64,000 nucleotides of DNA, from assembly GCF_001417955.2 (NCBI RefSeq), contig NZ_LKTM01000001.1:248001-312000 (forward strand), read 5' to 3'. Both the position numbers and the translations under genes were made by a program. The stretch comes from Mycobacterium gordonae (GTDB lineage: Bacteria > Actinomycetota > Actinomycetes > Mycobacteriales > Mycobacteriaceae). Within the stretch, counting starts at the first letter, position 1, and each line of letters begins with the position of its first letter. Positions 18,206 through 26,156 of the stretch are shown piece after piece. The notes under the pieces are model-generated. The model was not told the origin of the DNA. It saw only the letters and a list, made by a program, of their open reading frames with translations, and searched no databases.

Positions 18206-18613
18206 TCACATCGGCGCGGCGTGCAGAGTCAGGGTGAAGAAGAGATAGGCGATGCAGAACAGGAAGTTGAGGGCCACGAGTATCAGGCCGGCGCAGATGA
18301 CCGCGTGCCGGCACCGGCGCTGTAGGTGCGTCGTTCTGGCGGCCTTCTTCTCCCGGAGGTACTGAGTAGCGATCAGGGCGAAGTTGACGTCGGTCAACTC
18401 CCGGTCAGCCACGGTTGTTCCGGTCACCAACTGTTGCAGGCGCTTCGGCGGGACGTGCACGCCGACTTGCGCGAAGCTTCGGCTGAGCCGTCGCGCTTGC
18501 CTGCGGCCGAGGTACTGACCTCGCATCTGTAGCTGGTGCGAGAGTCTCCGTCGTTCGTCGCCCCACGGGTTCGACGGGGTCGTCACAAGCGGGAAGTCTA
18601 TGTCGTAGATCAC
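18206..18613 (-). CDS. Hypothetical membrane-anchored protein
   Basis: The 135-residue protein has a basic N-terminal region (residues 20-95, rich in Arg and Gln) and a single hydrophobic segment at about 105-130 (VICAGLILVALNFLFCIAYL). It would be tail-anchored with the basic part in the cytoplasm. I do not recognise the family. The start is GTG with no clear ribosome binding site. The PE_PGRS gene follows by 16 bp, suggesting one transcript. Confidence 0.7.
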   Translation of the reverse strand: MIYDIDFPLVTTPSNPWGDERRRLSHQLQMRGQYLGRRQARRLSRSFAQVGVHVPPKRLQQLVTGTTVADRELTDVNFALIATQYLREKKAARTTHLQRRCRHAVICAGLILVALNFLFCIAYLFFTLTLHAAPM

Positions 18614-18666
18614 ACTTTGGGGGACATAACAAATTCATTTCTTCGATCGATTTCGGCGCGGGCCCC

Positions 18667-19839
18667 TCAGCGCAGCTGTTCGGTGGGTACCGCGTAACGC
18701 TCCTGGTAGGCACTCACCCGCTCCCGAACCCCGCCGGCGATCAGGCCGGTGTCCGACCAGGTGTAGCGACCGCGCCCGCCGTCGCCGGGATGGGCTGCCA
18801 GAAAATCGCGCATCCGTTGCTCGGCGCTCGGGGTCAGTTCGCGGCCCAGCTTCCGATAGATGCCGCGGATCGTGGTCCAGGGATCGCTGATGAAGTCCGC
18901 GTAATGGATGTCGATCACCTGGTCCGTGGGGAGCTTGCCGCTGTCGCGCAGCGCCATCTCGCGATCGAGCCCGACGGCGATCTCTTCATAGGACTGGGCC
19001 GCGCACTCGGTAATGTCGGGTTCGTCGCTGGCCATCCGGCGCAGGTGGTGGGTCAGGGCGGCGATCGACGAGATGACATTGAGCGGATCCCGATGCGTCT
19101 GCACGATCAACGCGTCCGGGTACTCGGTGAACAAGGTGTCAAGCTGCCACAGGTGTGCCGGCGACTTAAGTAGCCACTGGCCGGGCACTCCGGATTGCAG
19201 GTGCTGCAGGAAGATTCGGTGGAAGCGGTAGGCGCCTGCGTGGTCTGCCTCATAGAGCAACCAGCGGTAGTAGCCCGGCAGCCGGTACTGGACCGAGAAG
19301 ATCATGCTGGTGAACTCGCAGGCGGTGATGCGAACACACTCCTGGCCCACCAGTGCGCCCATCGGATGGAACGCCATGAAACCCGGGATGATCTGCTCGG
19401 ACATCTCAATGGCGGCCTGGGCGGCCGCGATCCGCGGGTCGTCATGGTAGGTCTCGGGCCGGGGCACCGGGCAGGGCGCGTCGACCTCCCAGGTCAGTGG
19501 CGCCCGCAGGTCTGGGTCCTGGGCGAGCAGGTCATAGAGAATGGTGGTCCCGGTGCGGGGCTGGCCGACGATGACGATCGGCGCATCGATCCCTTTGGTC
19601 GCGACCTCCGGATGTTGCTTGCGCCAGTCGATCACGTCGAGGCGGTTCTTCAGGGCACGCATCAGGTCGAGGTAGGCGACCTCCACGCCGATGGGCGACA
19701 GCCGTGCCTCGTTGACGAGCCCGTCGGCGACCAGCTCGAGTCCGTGCTGCCAGCCGTCAGCACCGAAGTCCTCATGACCCGTTTCCTCGCACGCGGTCGC
19801 GATGAGCCGGTCCGGCGCGAACCGCTCCTGCAGCGTCAC
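18667..19839 (-). CDS. Sulfotransferase family protein
   Basis: The 390-residue protein has the PAPS 5'-phosphosulfate loop GQPRTGTT at residues 92-99 and the 3'-phosphate motif HRDPLNVISSIAAL further on, as in mycobacterial Stf proteins. It would transfer sulfate to a hydroxyl of a lipid, sterol or xenobiotic. The GTG at 19839 is chosen because GAGGAGAG lies 5-6 nt upstream and family similarity starts there; the frame stays open a further 0.9 kb without similarity. It overlaps the stop of the DUF1214 gene (GTGA), so the two are co-translated. Confidence 0.92.
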   Translation of the reverse strand: MTLQERFAPDRLIATACEETGHEDFGADGWQHGLELVADGLVNEARLSPIGVEVAYLDLMRALKNRLDVIDWRKQHPEVATKGIDAPIVIVGQPRTGTTILYDLLAQDPDLRAPLTWEVDAPCPVPRPETYHDDPRIAAAQAAIEMSEQIIPGFMAFHPMGALVGQECVRITACEFTSMIFSVQYRLPGYYRWLLYEADHAGAYRFHRIFLQHLQSGVPGQWLLKSPAHLWQLDTLFTEYPDALIVQTHRDPLNVISSIAALTHHLRRMASDEPDITECAAQSYEEIAVGLDREMALRDSGKLPTDQVIDIHYADFISDPWTTIRGIYRKLGRELTPSAEQRMRDFLAAHPGDGGRGRYTWSDTGLIAGGVRERVSAYQERYAVPTEQLR

Positions 19840-20909
19840 GGTTGCTCTCCTCGATTGCGCACCGACACCGAGACGTCCGGTGGTGACGGATTGTCCAGCC
19901 AGCGCAGGACGATGAAGCCGCGATGACGGCCGCCGGTGTCCAGCCAGTGGCCGAAACCGAAGTCCTGAGCCGAGATTGCGATGCGCACCCGCCCGTCGGC
20001 GTCGGGTTGAACACCGCGGTTCGTCACTGAGCTGTGCCGCCGGCGCGGCTCGAGGCATTCGTGCCAGATGCTCTCCAGCGTGACGTTCCAGTACCGGGTG
20101 TCGGGCGGGGCGATGTCGAGTATGAGGGCCTGGTCCGGGTCGAGACGGAACGTGCCGATCATGTAGAGGTTGTCCGGGGTGGTGTCGGCCGATCCCAGGT
20201 CGGCCGCCTCGGCGGTCACCAGCGTATTGGGGTGATCGAGGAGTTCCGGCTTGATCGTGCGATGCAGTGTCACCAGCTTCATCAGGGTCCAGGCCATTGC
20301 GGTGAACTGATCGGCCAGCTCGCTCTGGGTCACCGGCGCCACCGGGTCCGCGTCCAGGGCTTCGATGTGCAGGGTGGCCAGCCCTTCGGCGGCGCGGTCG
20401 CCGATGTACTCCCGGACGACGAGGGACGACGCGTCCGCGGGGATCTGCAGCCAGTGCGCGCCCGCCCTGGCGGCAGGCTGGTCGTCGGACAGGATGATCT
20501 CGAATTCGTCTGACCCCAGCCCGGTATCGCTCAGGTACGCCGCCATGCGTCTGGGCGTCAGCCCGGTGCCGGCGAGTATCTGGAAACCGAGATAGGCGCT
20601 GGTGCCCCGGGTGCCGGTGATCCGGTAGCGCCGATCGCCACGGATCATCGCGAGGTAGTAGTTGCCGTCGGGGTTGGGGCCACCGATCATCCGGTTGGGC
20701 GTGGACATGTCGAAGAACGACGGCTGCGCGGTGTCCGCTTCGACGGACAGCTGCGAGCACAGCGAAGACACCCGCGCGATCACACGCAACCCCTCGAGCA
20801 GTTCACGCTCGGATTCGGCGTCCTCGGTCACGACGTTGGTCGCGTTGACCAGCATCTGCTGGAAGAACTGCCACGCGGCGAGCGCCTCCGGCGCCTCGAC
20901 TTGAGTCAT
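19836..20909 (-). CDS. DUF1214 domain protein
   Basis: The 357-residue protein matches the DUF1214 pattern in its second half (FRLDPDQALILDIAPPDTRYWNVTLESIWHE and a following SSVTNRG), preceded by an alpha-helical N-terminal part. There is no signal peptide. The biochemical role of the family is unknown; members often sit beside sulfotransferases or lipid-modifying genes, as here. The start codon lies inside a 33-bp palindrome shared with the divergent TetR gene. Confidence 0.85.
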   Translation of the reverse strand: MTQVEAPEALAAWQFFQQMLVNATNVVTEDAESERELLEGLRVIARVSSLCSQLSVEADTAQPSFFDMSTPNRMIGGPNPDGNYYLAMIRGDRRYRITGTRGTSAYLGFQILAGTGLTPRRMAAYLSDTGLGSDEFEIILSDDQPAARAGAHWLQIPADASSLVVREYIGDRAAEGLATLHIEALDADPVAPVTQSELADQFTAMAWTLMKLVTLHRTIKPELLDHPNTLVTAEAADLGSADTTPDNLYMIGTFRLDPDQALILDIAPPDTRYWNVTLESIWHECLEPRRRHSSVTNRGVQPDADGRVRIAISAQDFGFGHWLDTGGRHRGFIVLRWLDNPSPPDVSVSVRNRGEQP

Positions 20910-20934
20910 AGTCTCATAATTAGACTATGACTCA
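20902..20934. promoter_or_regulatory. 33-bp palindromic operator over two divergent start codons
   Basis: TGAGTCATAGTCT and AGACTATGACTCA are perfect 13-bp arms around a 7-nt centre. Both the DUF1214 start (20909) and the TetR start (20927) lie inside the arms. CATAAT at 20915-20920 ends 6 nt before the TetR ATG, the spacing of a leaderless promoter. A TetR dimer bound here would cover both transcription and translation starts. Confidence 0.8.
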
Positions 20935-21529
20935 GCAGTTGACCAGTACTTCGCGCGAATCGTTGTCCGCACGGCGGCGAGCCGCGACACGTCAGCGCAT
21001 CGCGGCAGCCGCGGCACAGTTGGTTGCCGAGGTGGGGCTGGCGGGGGCCACTGCGGAGCGCATCGCGGACGCGGCCGACATCGGGCGTGCCACCTTCTTC
21101 CGCTACTTCAATTCCAAGGAAGACGCCGTCGCGGAAGGTGTGAACGTCGACTGGCTGCAGCGGATCACCACCGCACTGGCCGGCCAGCCGGGTGAGCTGT
21201 CCGCCATCGAGGCTGTCGTCGGCGCGTTCGGTGACCTCGCCGACGGTTTTCCCGAGATCGAGAACCAGGTGCGCGAATTGGCCATGCTCACCCGATCTTC
21301 GGAGACGTTGGACGCCTGGACCCTGCATATCTATGTGCGGTACGAGGCGGTGATCGCCGACCTGATCGCACCGCGGCTGCCGGAGTTGGTTCCGCAGGAT
21401 CCCCGGCCCCGTCTGATCGGTGCGCTGGCGATGGCCACCGTACGGCTCGCCCTCGACGACTGGCTGTTGCACGGGGGGTCACTGCCCGACCGGGTGCGTC
21501 AGGGACTGGGGGCGATCACGATCGGATGA
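20927..21529 (+). CDS. TetR family regulator of the DUF1214-sulfotransferase operon
   Basis: The 200-residue protein has a TetR helix-turn-helix at about residues 24-64 ([28 protein letters not shown]). The C-terminal ligand domain is of the common all-helical type. The gene is only 17 bp from the divergent DUF1214 gene, and the shared palindrome makes this protein the likely repressor of both. It converges with the next TetR gene and overlaps it by 14 bp. Confidence 0.93.
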   Translation: MTQQLTSTSRESLSARRRAATRQRIAAAAAQLVAEVGLAGATAERIADAADIGRATFFRYFNSKEDAVAEGVNVDWLQRITTALAGQPGELSAIEAVVGAFGDLADGFPEIENQVRELAMLTRSSETLDAWTLHIYVRYEAVIADLIAPRLPELVPQDPRPRLIGALAMATVRLALDDWLLHGGSLPDRVRQGLGAITIG

Positions 21530-22088
21530 GTGACGCGACGATGAGGCGGGTCGTGTGTTCCGCGCGTCGCGGCGAATAGCGTTGTGCATCAGAGAGAATC
21601 GGATATACGACGCCCCCGACGATCGCGTCCGCGGCCGACTCGGCGGTGGCCTCGTCGATGTCGTCGGCCAGCAGGCGGGTCCGGACGCTGTCGTGCAGGG
21701 GCGTGCTGAAACCGGCGCGAAGTTTGACGGCGGTGTCCTCGTGCTCCATCCCCGCAGCGGTCAGAATCCGCAACATCGCCGCACCGCGGTCGGTGGTCAG
21801 CGTGGTGGCGAGCTTGCCCACCCACTCCACGAGATCGGCGGCCAGGTCGCCGGTGTGATTCATCGAGGCGAGGATCCGGTCGGCGTCTTCGAGCATGACG
21901 TCGGCGACGAGGGCGGGACGGCTGCGCCACCAGCGGTAGATGGTCTGTTTGCCCACTCCGGCCCGGGCGGCGACCGCTTCGATGCTCAGACCGTCGAAGC
22001 CGCGCTCGAGCAGCAACTCACGCGTGGCGGCCACGATCGCCGTGCGCGACTTCTCGCTGCGGCGCCGAGGCGTGAGATCGGTGGGCAT
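21516..22088 (-). CDS. TetR family regulator
   Basis: The 190-residue protein has the DNA-binding segment [27 protein letters not shown] at about residues 28-54; the YRWW ending is typical of one TetR subgroup. It diverges from the acyl-CoA dehydrogenase gene, with a palindrome at 22130-22153 between them, so it is the probable regulator of the dehydrogenase-thiolase-DUF35 operon. Confidence 0.92.
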   Translation of the reverse strand: MPTDLTPRRRSEKSRTAIVAATRELLLERGFDGLSIEAVAARAGVGKQTIYRWWRSRPALVADVMLEDADRILASMNHTGDLAADLVEWVGKLATTLTTDRGAAMLRILTAAGMEHEDTAVKLRAGFSTPLHDSVRTRLLADDIDEATAESAADAIVGGVVYPILSDAQRYSPRRAEHTTRLIVASLIRS

Positions 22089-22129
22089 CGCTCGCCTTTA
22101 CAGAACAGGACCCGGCAACGTAATCTTCG

Positions 22130-22153
22130 ACAAGACGAGACGGTTCGTCTTGT
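22130..22153. promoter_or_regulatory. TetR-type palindromic operator
   Basis: ACAAGACG and CGTCTTGT are perfect 8-bp arms with an 8-nt centre, in the gap between the divergent TetR (21516-22088) and acyl-CoA dehydrogenase genes. The position suggests that the TetR protein binds here and controls both directions. Confidence 0.7.
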
Positions 22154-22236
22154 AAGGGGAGAGGATAGCAGTCTGTGCGGCCGAAGCCGAGCCCTTGCAC
22201 TCCGGGCACCACCGACCGGCCGACCGGGTCGGCGTC

Positions 22237-24456
22237 GTGACCCTCGGGCTGACCGCGGAGCAGCTGCAGCTCAGCGATGCCGTTGGGCAGTTCGCGGCAC
22301 GCCATGCCCCGATCGCCGCGACCCGGGACAACTTCGAGGCGCTCGCCGCAGGCAAGTTGCCGCAGTGGTGGGAAGCCCTCGTCGACAACGGTTTTCATGC
22401 GGTTCACCTGCCGGAGCAGCTGGGCGGCCAGGGAGGGCGATTGGTCGACTGCGCCTGCGTGCTGGAAGCTGCGGCCAAGGCGCTGTTGCCCGGCCCGCTG
22501 CTGCCGACCGTGACCGCGGGTGCCGTGGCCTCGCTGGCCGACCCGACACCGGCAGCGGAGTCACTGGTGCGCCGCCTCGCCGCGGGGGCGCCGGCCGCGG
22601 TCATCCTGCCCGGCAATGGGGATTTCCGCGCGCGTCCGGATGGTGAGGGCTGGGTGGTCTCCGGCGTATCCGATGTCACCGCCGGTGTGTGCTCGGCCCA
22701 GGTCGTTCTGGTGGCGGCCAGTACCCCGGACAACGACGTCGTGTGGGTCGTCATCGATTCTGAAAATTGTTCGGCTGCAACCGAACCCGAGAACGGCACC
22801 GACATCGTCACTGACGTCGGACGGTTACGCCTGACCGAATACGGCGCCGCCGGGGTTCTCACCGGCATCGACCCGGACCGGGCGGAGTGCGTGGCGGCGG
22901 CGCTGGTGGCCAGCACGACGGCCGGCCTGACCCAGTGGTGCGTGGAGGCGGTCACCGCACATCTGCGCATTCGCGAACAGTTCGGCAAGGTGATCGGCAC
23001 CTTCCAGGCCCTGCAGCACAGCGCGGCGATGTTGTTGATCAACAGCGAACTTGCGACGGCGGCAGCCTGGGACGCGGTGCGGGCCAACGGCGAATCGCTC
23101 GACCAGCACCGGATCGCCGCCGCCGGGGCCGCGGTGATCGCGATCTCGCCGGCCCCGGATCTGGTGCTGGACGCGCTGACGATGTTCGGTGCCATCGGCT
23201 TCACCTGGGAGCACGACGTGCATCTGTACTGGCGCCGCGCCATCAGCCTGGCGGCGTCGATCGGACCGGCCAACCGGTGGGCCCGCCGGCTGGGGCGGCT
23301 CACCTGCACGCAGCAACGCGACATGTCGGTCAACCTGGGTGACGCCGACGCGGAGTTCCGGTCACAGGTGGCTCACACCTTGGACGCCGCCATGAAATTG
23401 AGCAATGACCAGCCCGGGCGGCAAGGCGATTACGAGGACTTCAAGACCGGTCCGCAACGCACGCTGATCGCCGAGGCGGGTCTGATCGCACCGCACTGGC
23501 CGAAGCCGTGGGGACTCGACGCCGGGCCGCTGCGTCAACTCATCATCGACGACGAGTTCGCCAGGCGGCCCGAGCTGGTGCGGCCGTCCCTGGGTATCGC
23601 CGAGTGGATCCTGCCCTCGGTGCTGAAGGCGGCGCCGGAAGACCTGCAGGAGAAGCTGATACCACCGACCCAGCGGGGGGAGATCGCGTGGTGCCAGCTG
23701 TTCAGCGAGCCCGGCGCCGGGTCTGATCTTGCGGCGCTGGCCACCCGCGCCACCAAAGTAGACGGTGGCTGGAAGATCAACGGGCACAAGATATGGACGT
23801 CGGTCGCGCATCGCGCAGACTACGGCGCGCTGCTGGCCCGCACCGACCCGGCGGCCAGCAAGCACCGTGGCATCGGCTACTTCATCCTGGATATGCGATC
23901 GCCGGGGATCGAGATCCAGCCGATCAAGACCGCGACGGGCGAGGCTCACTTCAATGAGGTCTTTCTCGACGACGTCTTCATACCGGACCACATGCTGCTC
24001 GGAGACCCGGTCGGCGGCTGGAACCTGGCGATCGCCACGATGGCCGAAGAGCGTTCGGCGATCAGCGGATACGTCAAGTTCGACCGCGCCGCCGCGCTGC
24101 GCCGGCTGGCGTCCGAACCCGGGCCTGACCGTGACGACGCCCTGCGCGCACTCGGAGAGCTCGACGCGTACACCAACGCCATCAAGGCGCTGGGCGTGCG
24201 CGAAACCATCCGGCTCCTCGACGGCCAGCCGTCCGGACCGGCTTCCAGCATCGCCAAGGTTGCGATGAATGTGTTGCTGAGACGCACCTTTGAGGCGACG
24301 TTGCAGCTGACGGGCCGCCTGGCGATGGTTGCCGACTCCGATCCCGCCATCGTCGAGCCGTATCTGCACCTTCCTGCTGAATTGATCGGTGGGGGGACCC
24401 GCGAGATTCAGCTGAACATCATCGCCCAGATGATTCTCGGCCTACCGCGAAAATAA
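22237..24456 (+). CDS. Double-length acyl-CoA dehydrogenase (FadE34 type)
   Basis: The 739-residue protein is about twice the usual size and contains two acyl-CoA dehydrogenase units. The first half ends with GAIGFTWEHDVHLYWRRA. The second half contains WCQLFSEPGAGSDLAALATRA (the FAD/substrate segment) and GGGTREIQLNIIAQMILG at the C-terminus. Fused FadE proteins of this kind oxidise bulky CoA thioesters such as steroid side-chain intermediates. The GTG at 22237 fits the family N-terminus (TLGLTAEQLQLSDAVGQFA) although its ribosome binding site is weak; a TTG at 22195 is the alternative. It heads an operon with the thiolase-like and DUF35 genes. Confidence 0.92.
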   Translation: MTLGLTAEQLQLSDAVGQFAARHAPIAATRDNFEALAAGKLPQWWEALVDNGFHAVHLPEQLGGQGGRLVDCACVLEAAAKALLPGPLLPTVTAGAVASLADPTPAAESLVRRLAAGAPAAVILPGNGDFRARPDGEGWVVSGVSDVTAGVCSAQVVLVAASTPDNDVVWVVIDSENCSAATEPENGTDIVTDVGRLRLTEYGAAGVLTGIDPDRAECVAAALVASTTAGLTQWCVEAVTAHLRIREQFGKVIGTFQALQHSAAMLLINSELATAAAWDAVRANGESLDQHRIAAAGAAVIAISPAPDLVLDALTMFGAIGFTWEHDVHLYWRRAISLAASIGPANRWARRLGRLTCTQQRDMSVNLGDADAEFRSQVAHTLDAAMKLSNDQPGRQGDYEDFKTGPQRTLIAEAGLIAPHWPKPWGLDAGPLRQLIIDDEFARRPELVRPSLGIAEWILPSVLKAAPEDLQEKLIPPTQRGEIAWCQLFSEPGAGSDLAALATRATKVDGGWKINGHKIWTSVAHRADYGALLARTDPAASKHRGIGYFILDMRSPGIEIQPIKTATGEAHFNEVFLDDVFIPDHMLLGDPVGGWNLAIATMAEERSAISGYVKFDRAAALRRLASEPGPDRDDALRALGELDAYTNAIKALGVRETIRLLDGQPSGPASSIAKVAMNVLLRRTFEATLQLTGRLAMVADSDPAIVEPYLHLPAELIGGGTREIQLNIIAQMILGLPRK

Positions 24457-24465
24457 GGACACGGC

Positions 24466-25674
24466 ATGGGATTACGCGGAGAAGCCGCCATCGTCGGTTA
24501 TGTCGAGCTACCGCCCGAACGGCTCACCAAGGCGTCGCCCGCCCCGTTCGTGCTCGAACAGTGGGCCGAACTCGCCGGCGCCGCACTCGACGATGCGGGC
24601 CTGACGGGTGATGTCGTCAACGGCATCGCCACCTCGCACCTGGCGGAGTCGCAGATCTTCGTTCCCTCCACGGTCGCCGAATACCTGGGCATACCAGCGC
24701 GATTCGCCGAGTTGGTGGACCTCGGCGGGGCCAGCGCCGCCGCGATGGTGTGGCGGGCAGCCGCGGCGATCGAACTCGGAATCTGCGATGCCGTGCTGTG
24801 CGCGCTACCGGCGCGCTACATCACCCCGTCGTCCAGGAAGAAGCCGCGCCCAATGGTGGACGCGATGTTCTTCGGTTCGTCGAGCAACCAGTACGGTTCT
24901 CCGCAAGCCGAATTCGAGATTCCCTACGGCAACCTTGGTCAGAACGGGCCCTACGGTCAGGTCGCTCAGCGCTACGCCGCCGTGTACGGATACGACGAGC
25001 GCGCGATGGCCAAGATCGTCGTCGACCAGCGCGTCAACGCCAACAACACTGAGGGCGCCATCTGGAAAGACAAGCCCCTGACCGTCGATGACGTGTTGGC
25101 CAGCCCGGTGATCGCGGATCCGCTGCACATGCTGGAAATCGTGATGCCGTGTGTCGGCGGCGCGGCGGTGGTGGTCGCCAATGCCGACCTGGCCCGGCGC
25201 GCCAGACACCGACCGGTGTGGATCAAGGGATTCGGCGAGAACGTGCCGTTCAAGACGCCGACCTACGCCGAAGACCTGTTGAACACGCCGATGGCCGCCG
25301 CGGCCGAGACCGCCTTCGCCATGACCGATCTGAGTCGCGAACAGATGGACATGGTGTCGATCTACGACTGCTACACCATCACCGTCATGCTCTCGCTCGA
25401 AGACGCGGGCTTCTGCGAGAAGGGAACGGGTTTGAAGTTCATCGCCGAGCACGACCTGACATTCCGCGGTGACTTCCCGCTCAACACCGCCGGCGGCCAA
25501 CTCGGATTCGGGCAGGCCGGCCTGGCGGGCGGCATGCACCACGTCTGCGATGCCACTCGCCAGATCATGGGCCGCGCCGGCGCGGCGCAGGTCGCCGACT
25601 GCAACCGTGCCTTCGTGTCCGGCAACGGCGGGATCTTGTCCGAGCAGACTGCGCTCGTGCTGCAGGGAGACTGA
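24466..25674 (+). CDS. Thiolase-fold protein lacking the nucleophilic Cys, Ltp2-like (predicted aldolase)
   Basis: The 402-residue protein has the thiolase fold of the lipid-transfer/SCP-x group. At the position of the nucleophile (about residues 85-91) it reads LVDLGGASAAA, with no Cys. The late thiolase motif is replaced by GGQLGFGQAGLAGG. A Tyr-rich SIYDCYTITV segment lies near residue 300, where Ltp2 has catalytic Tyr residues. Ltp2-type proteins act with a DUF35 partner as retro-aldolases that cleave a side-chain 3-hydroxyacyl-CoA. A DUF35 gene follows after one base. It begins 9 bp after the dehydrogenase. Aldolase activity is inferred from the missing Cys and the partner gene. Confidence 0.88.
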   Translation: MGLRGEAAIVGYVELPPERLTKASPAPFVLEQWAELAGAALDDAGLTGDVVNGIATSHLAESQIFVPSTVAEYLGIPARFAELVDLGGASAAAMVWRAAAAIELGICDAVLCALPARYITPSSRKKPRPMVDAMFFGSSSNQYGSPQAEFEIPYGNLGQNGPYGQVAQRYAAVYGYDERAMAKIVVDQRVNANNTEGAIWKDKPLTVDDVLASPVIADPLHMLEIVMPCVGGAAVVVANADLARRARHRPVWIKGFGENVPFKTPTYAEDLLNTPMAAAAETAFAMTDLSREQMDMVSIYDCYTITVMLSLEDAGFCEKGTGLKFIAEHDLTFRGDFPLNTAGGQLGFGQAGLAGGMHHVCDATRQIMGRAGAAQVADCNRAFVSGNGGILSEQTALVLQGD

Positions 25675-25675
25675 C

Positions 25676-26083
25676 ATGAACTTCGACCGCCCGATGCCCG
25701 TCAAAACACCGACGACGGCGCCGTTCTGGGACGCGCTGGCCCAACACCGAATCGTCATTCAGTACTCCCCGTCGTCGCAGAGTTACGTGTTCTATCCGCG
25801 GGTGCGGGCGCCGCGCACCCTGGCCGACGACTTGGAGTGGCGCGAGATCTCGGGCATGGGGACGCTGTATTCCTATACCGTCGCGCGACGGCCGGTCAGT
25901 CCGCACTTCGCCGACGCGGTTCCGCAACTCCTGGCCATCGTCGAATGGGACGAGGGCCCAAGGTTTTCCACCGAGATGGTGAACGTCGAGCCGGAAGCGC
26001 TCCGGGTCGGCATGCGGGTGCGGCCGGTGTTTTGCGACTACCCCGAGCACGATGTCACGATGCTGCGCTACGAGCCCGCCTAA
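25676..26083 (+). CDS. DUF35 OB-fold protein without zinc-ribbon cysteines
   Basis: The 135-residue protein follows the Ltp2-like gene after one base. It has the DUF35 layout: an N-terminal helix (PTTAPFWDALAQHRIVIQY), a rubredoxin-like segment and an OB fold (GTLYSYTVARRPVSPHF ... IVEWDEGPRFSTEMV). The four Cys that normally bind zinc are absent: the region reads SPSSQSYVFYPRVRAPRT. Acyl-CoA-binding partners of thiolase-fold enzymes belong to this family. It probably forms the complex with the preceding protein. Confidence 0.85.
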   Translation: MNFDRPMPVKTPTTAPFWDALAQHRIVIQYSPSSQSYVFYPRVRAPRTLADDLEWREISGMGTLYSYTVARRPVSPHFADAVPQLLAIVEWDEGPRFSTEMVNVEPEALRVGMRVRPVFCDYPEHDVTMLRYEPA

Positions 26084-26088
26084 GCGGC

Positions 26089-26146
26089 CGAGCAGACGCA
26101 AAATCGCGTTTATCCGGCCCGATTTATGCGATTTTGCGACTGCTCG
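26089..26146. terminator. Bidirectional hairpin terminator, GAGCAGACG repeat copy 1
   Basis: Arms of 19 nt starting CGAGCAGACG and ending CTGCTCG pair with one mismatch between the convergent DUF35 and aldehyde dehydrogenase genes. An AAAA/TTTT stretch inside each arm gives T-rich runs in both directions. The same arm sequence recurs at 35121-35178. Confidence 0.8.
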
Positions 26147-26156
26147 CGGAGGGTGG

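Noticed and set aside
17158-18237. 359-codon plus-strand frame opposite the first PE_PGRS
   Set aside because: Ala/Thr low complexity created by the PGRS repeats on the other strand.
19840-20760. Upstream extension of the sulfotransferase frame
   Set aside because: It overlaps the DUF1214 gene in another frame and is Arg-rich shadow sequence; GTG 19839 has a strong ribosome binding site.
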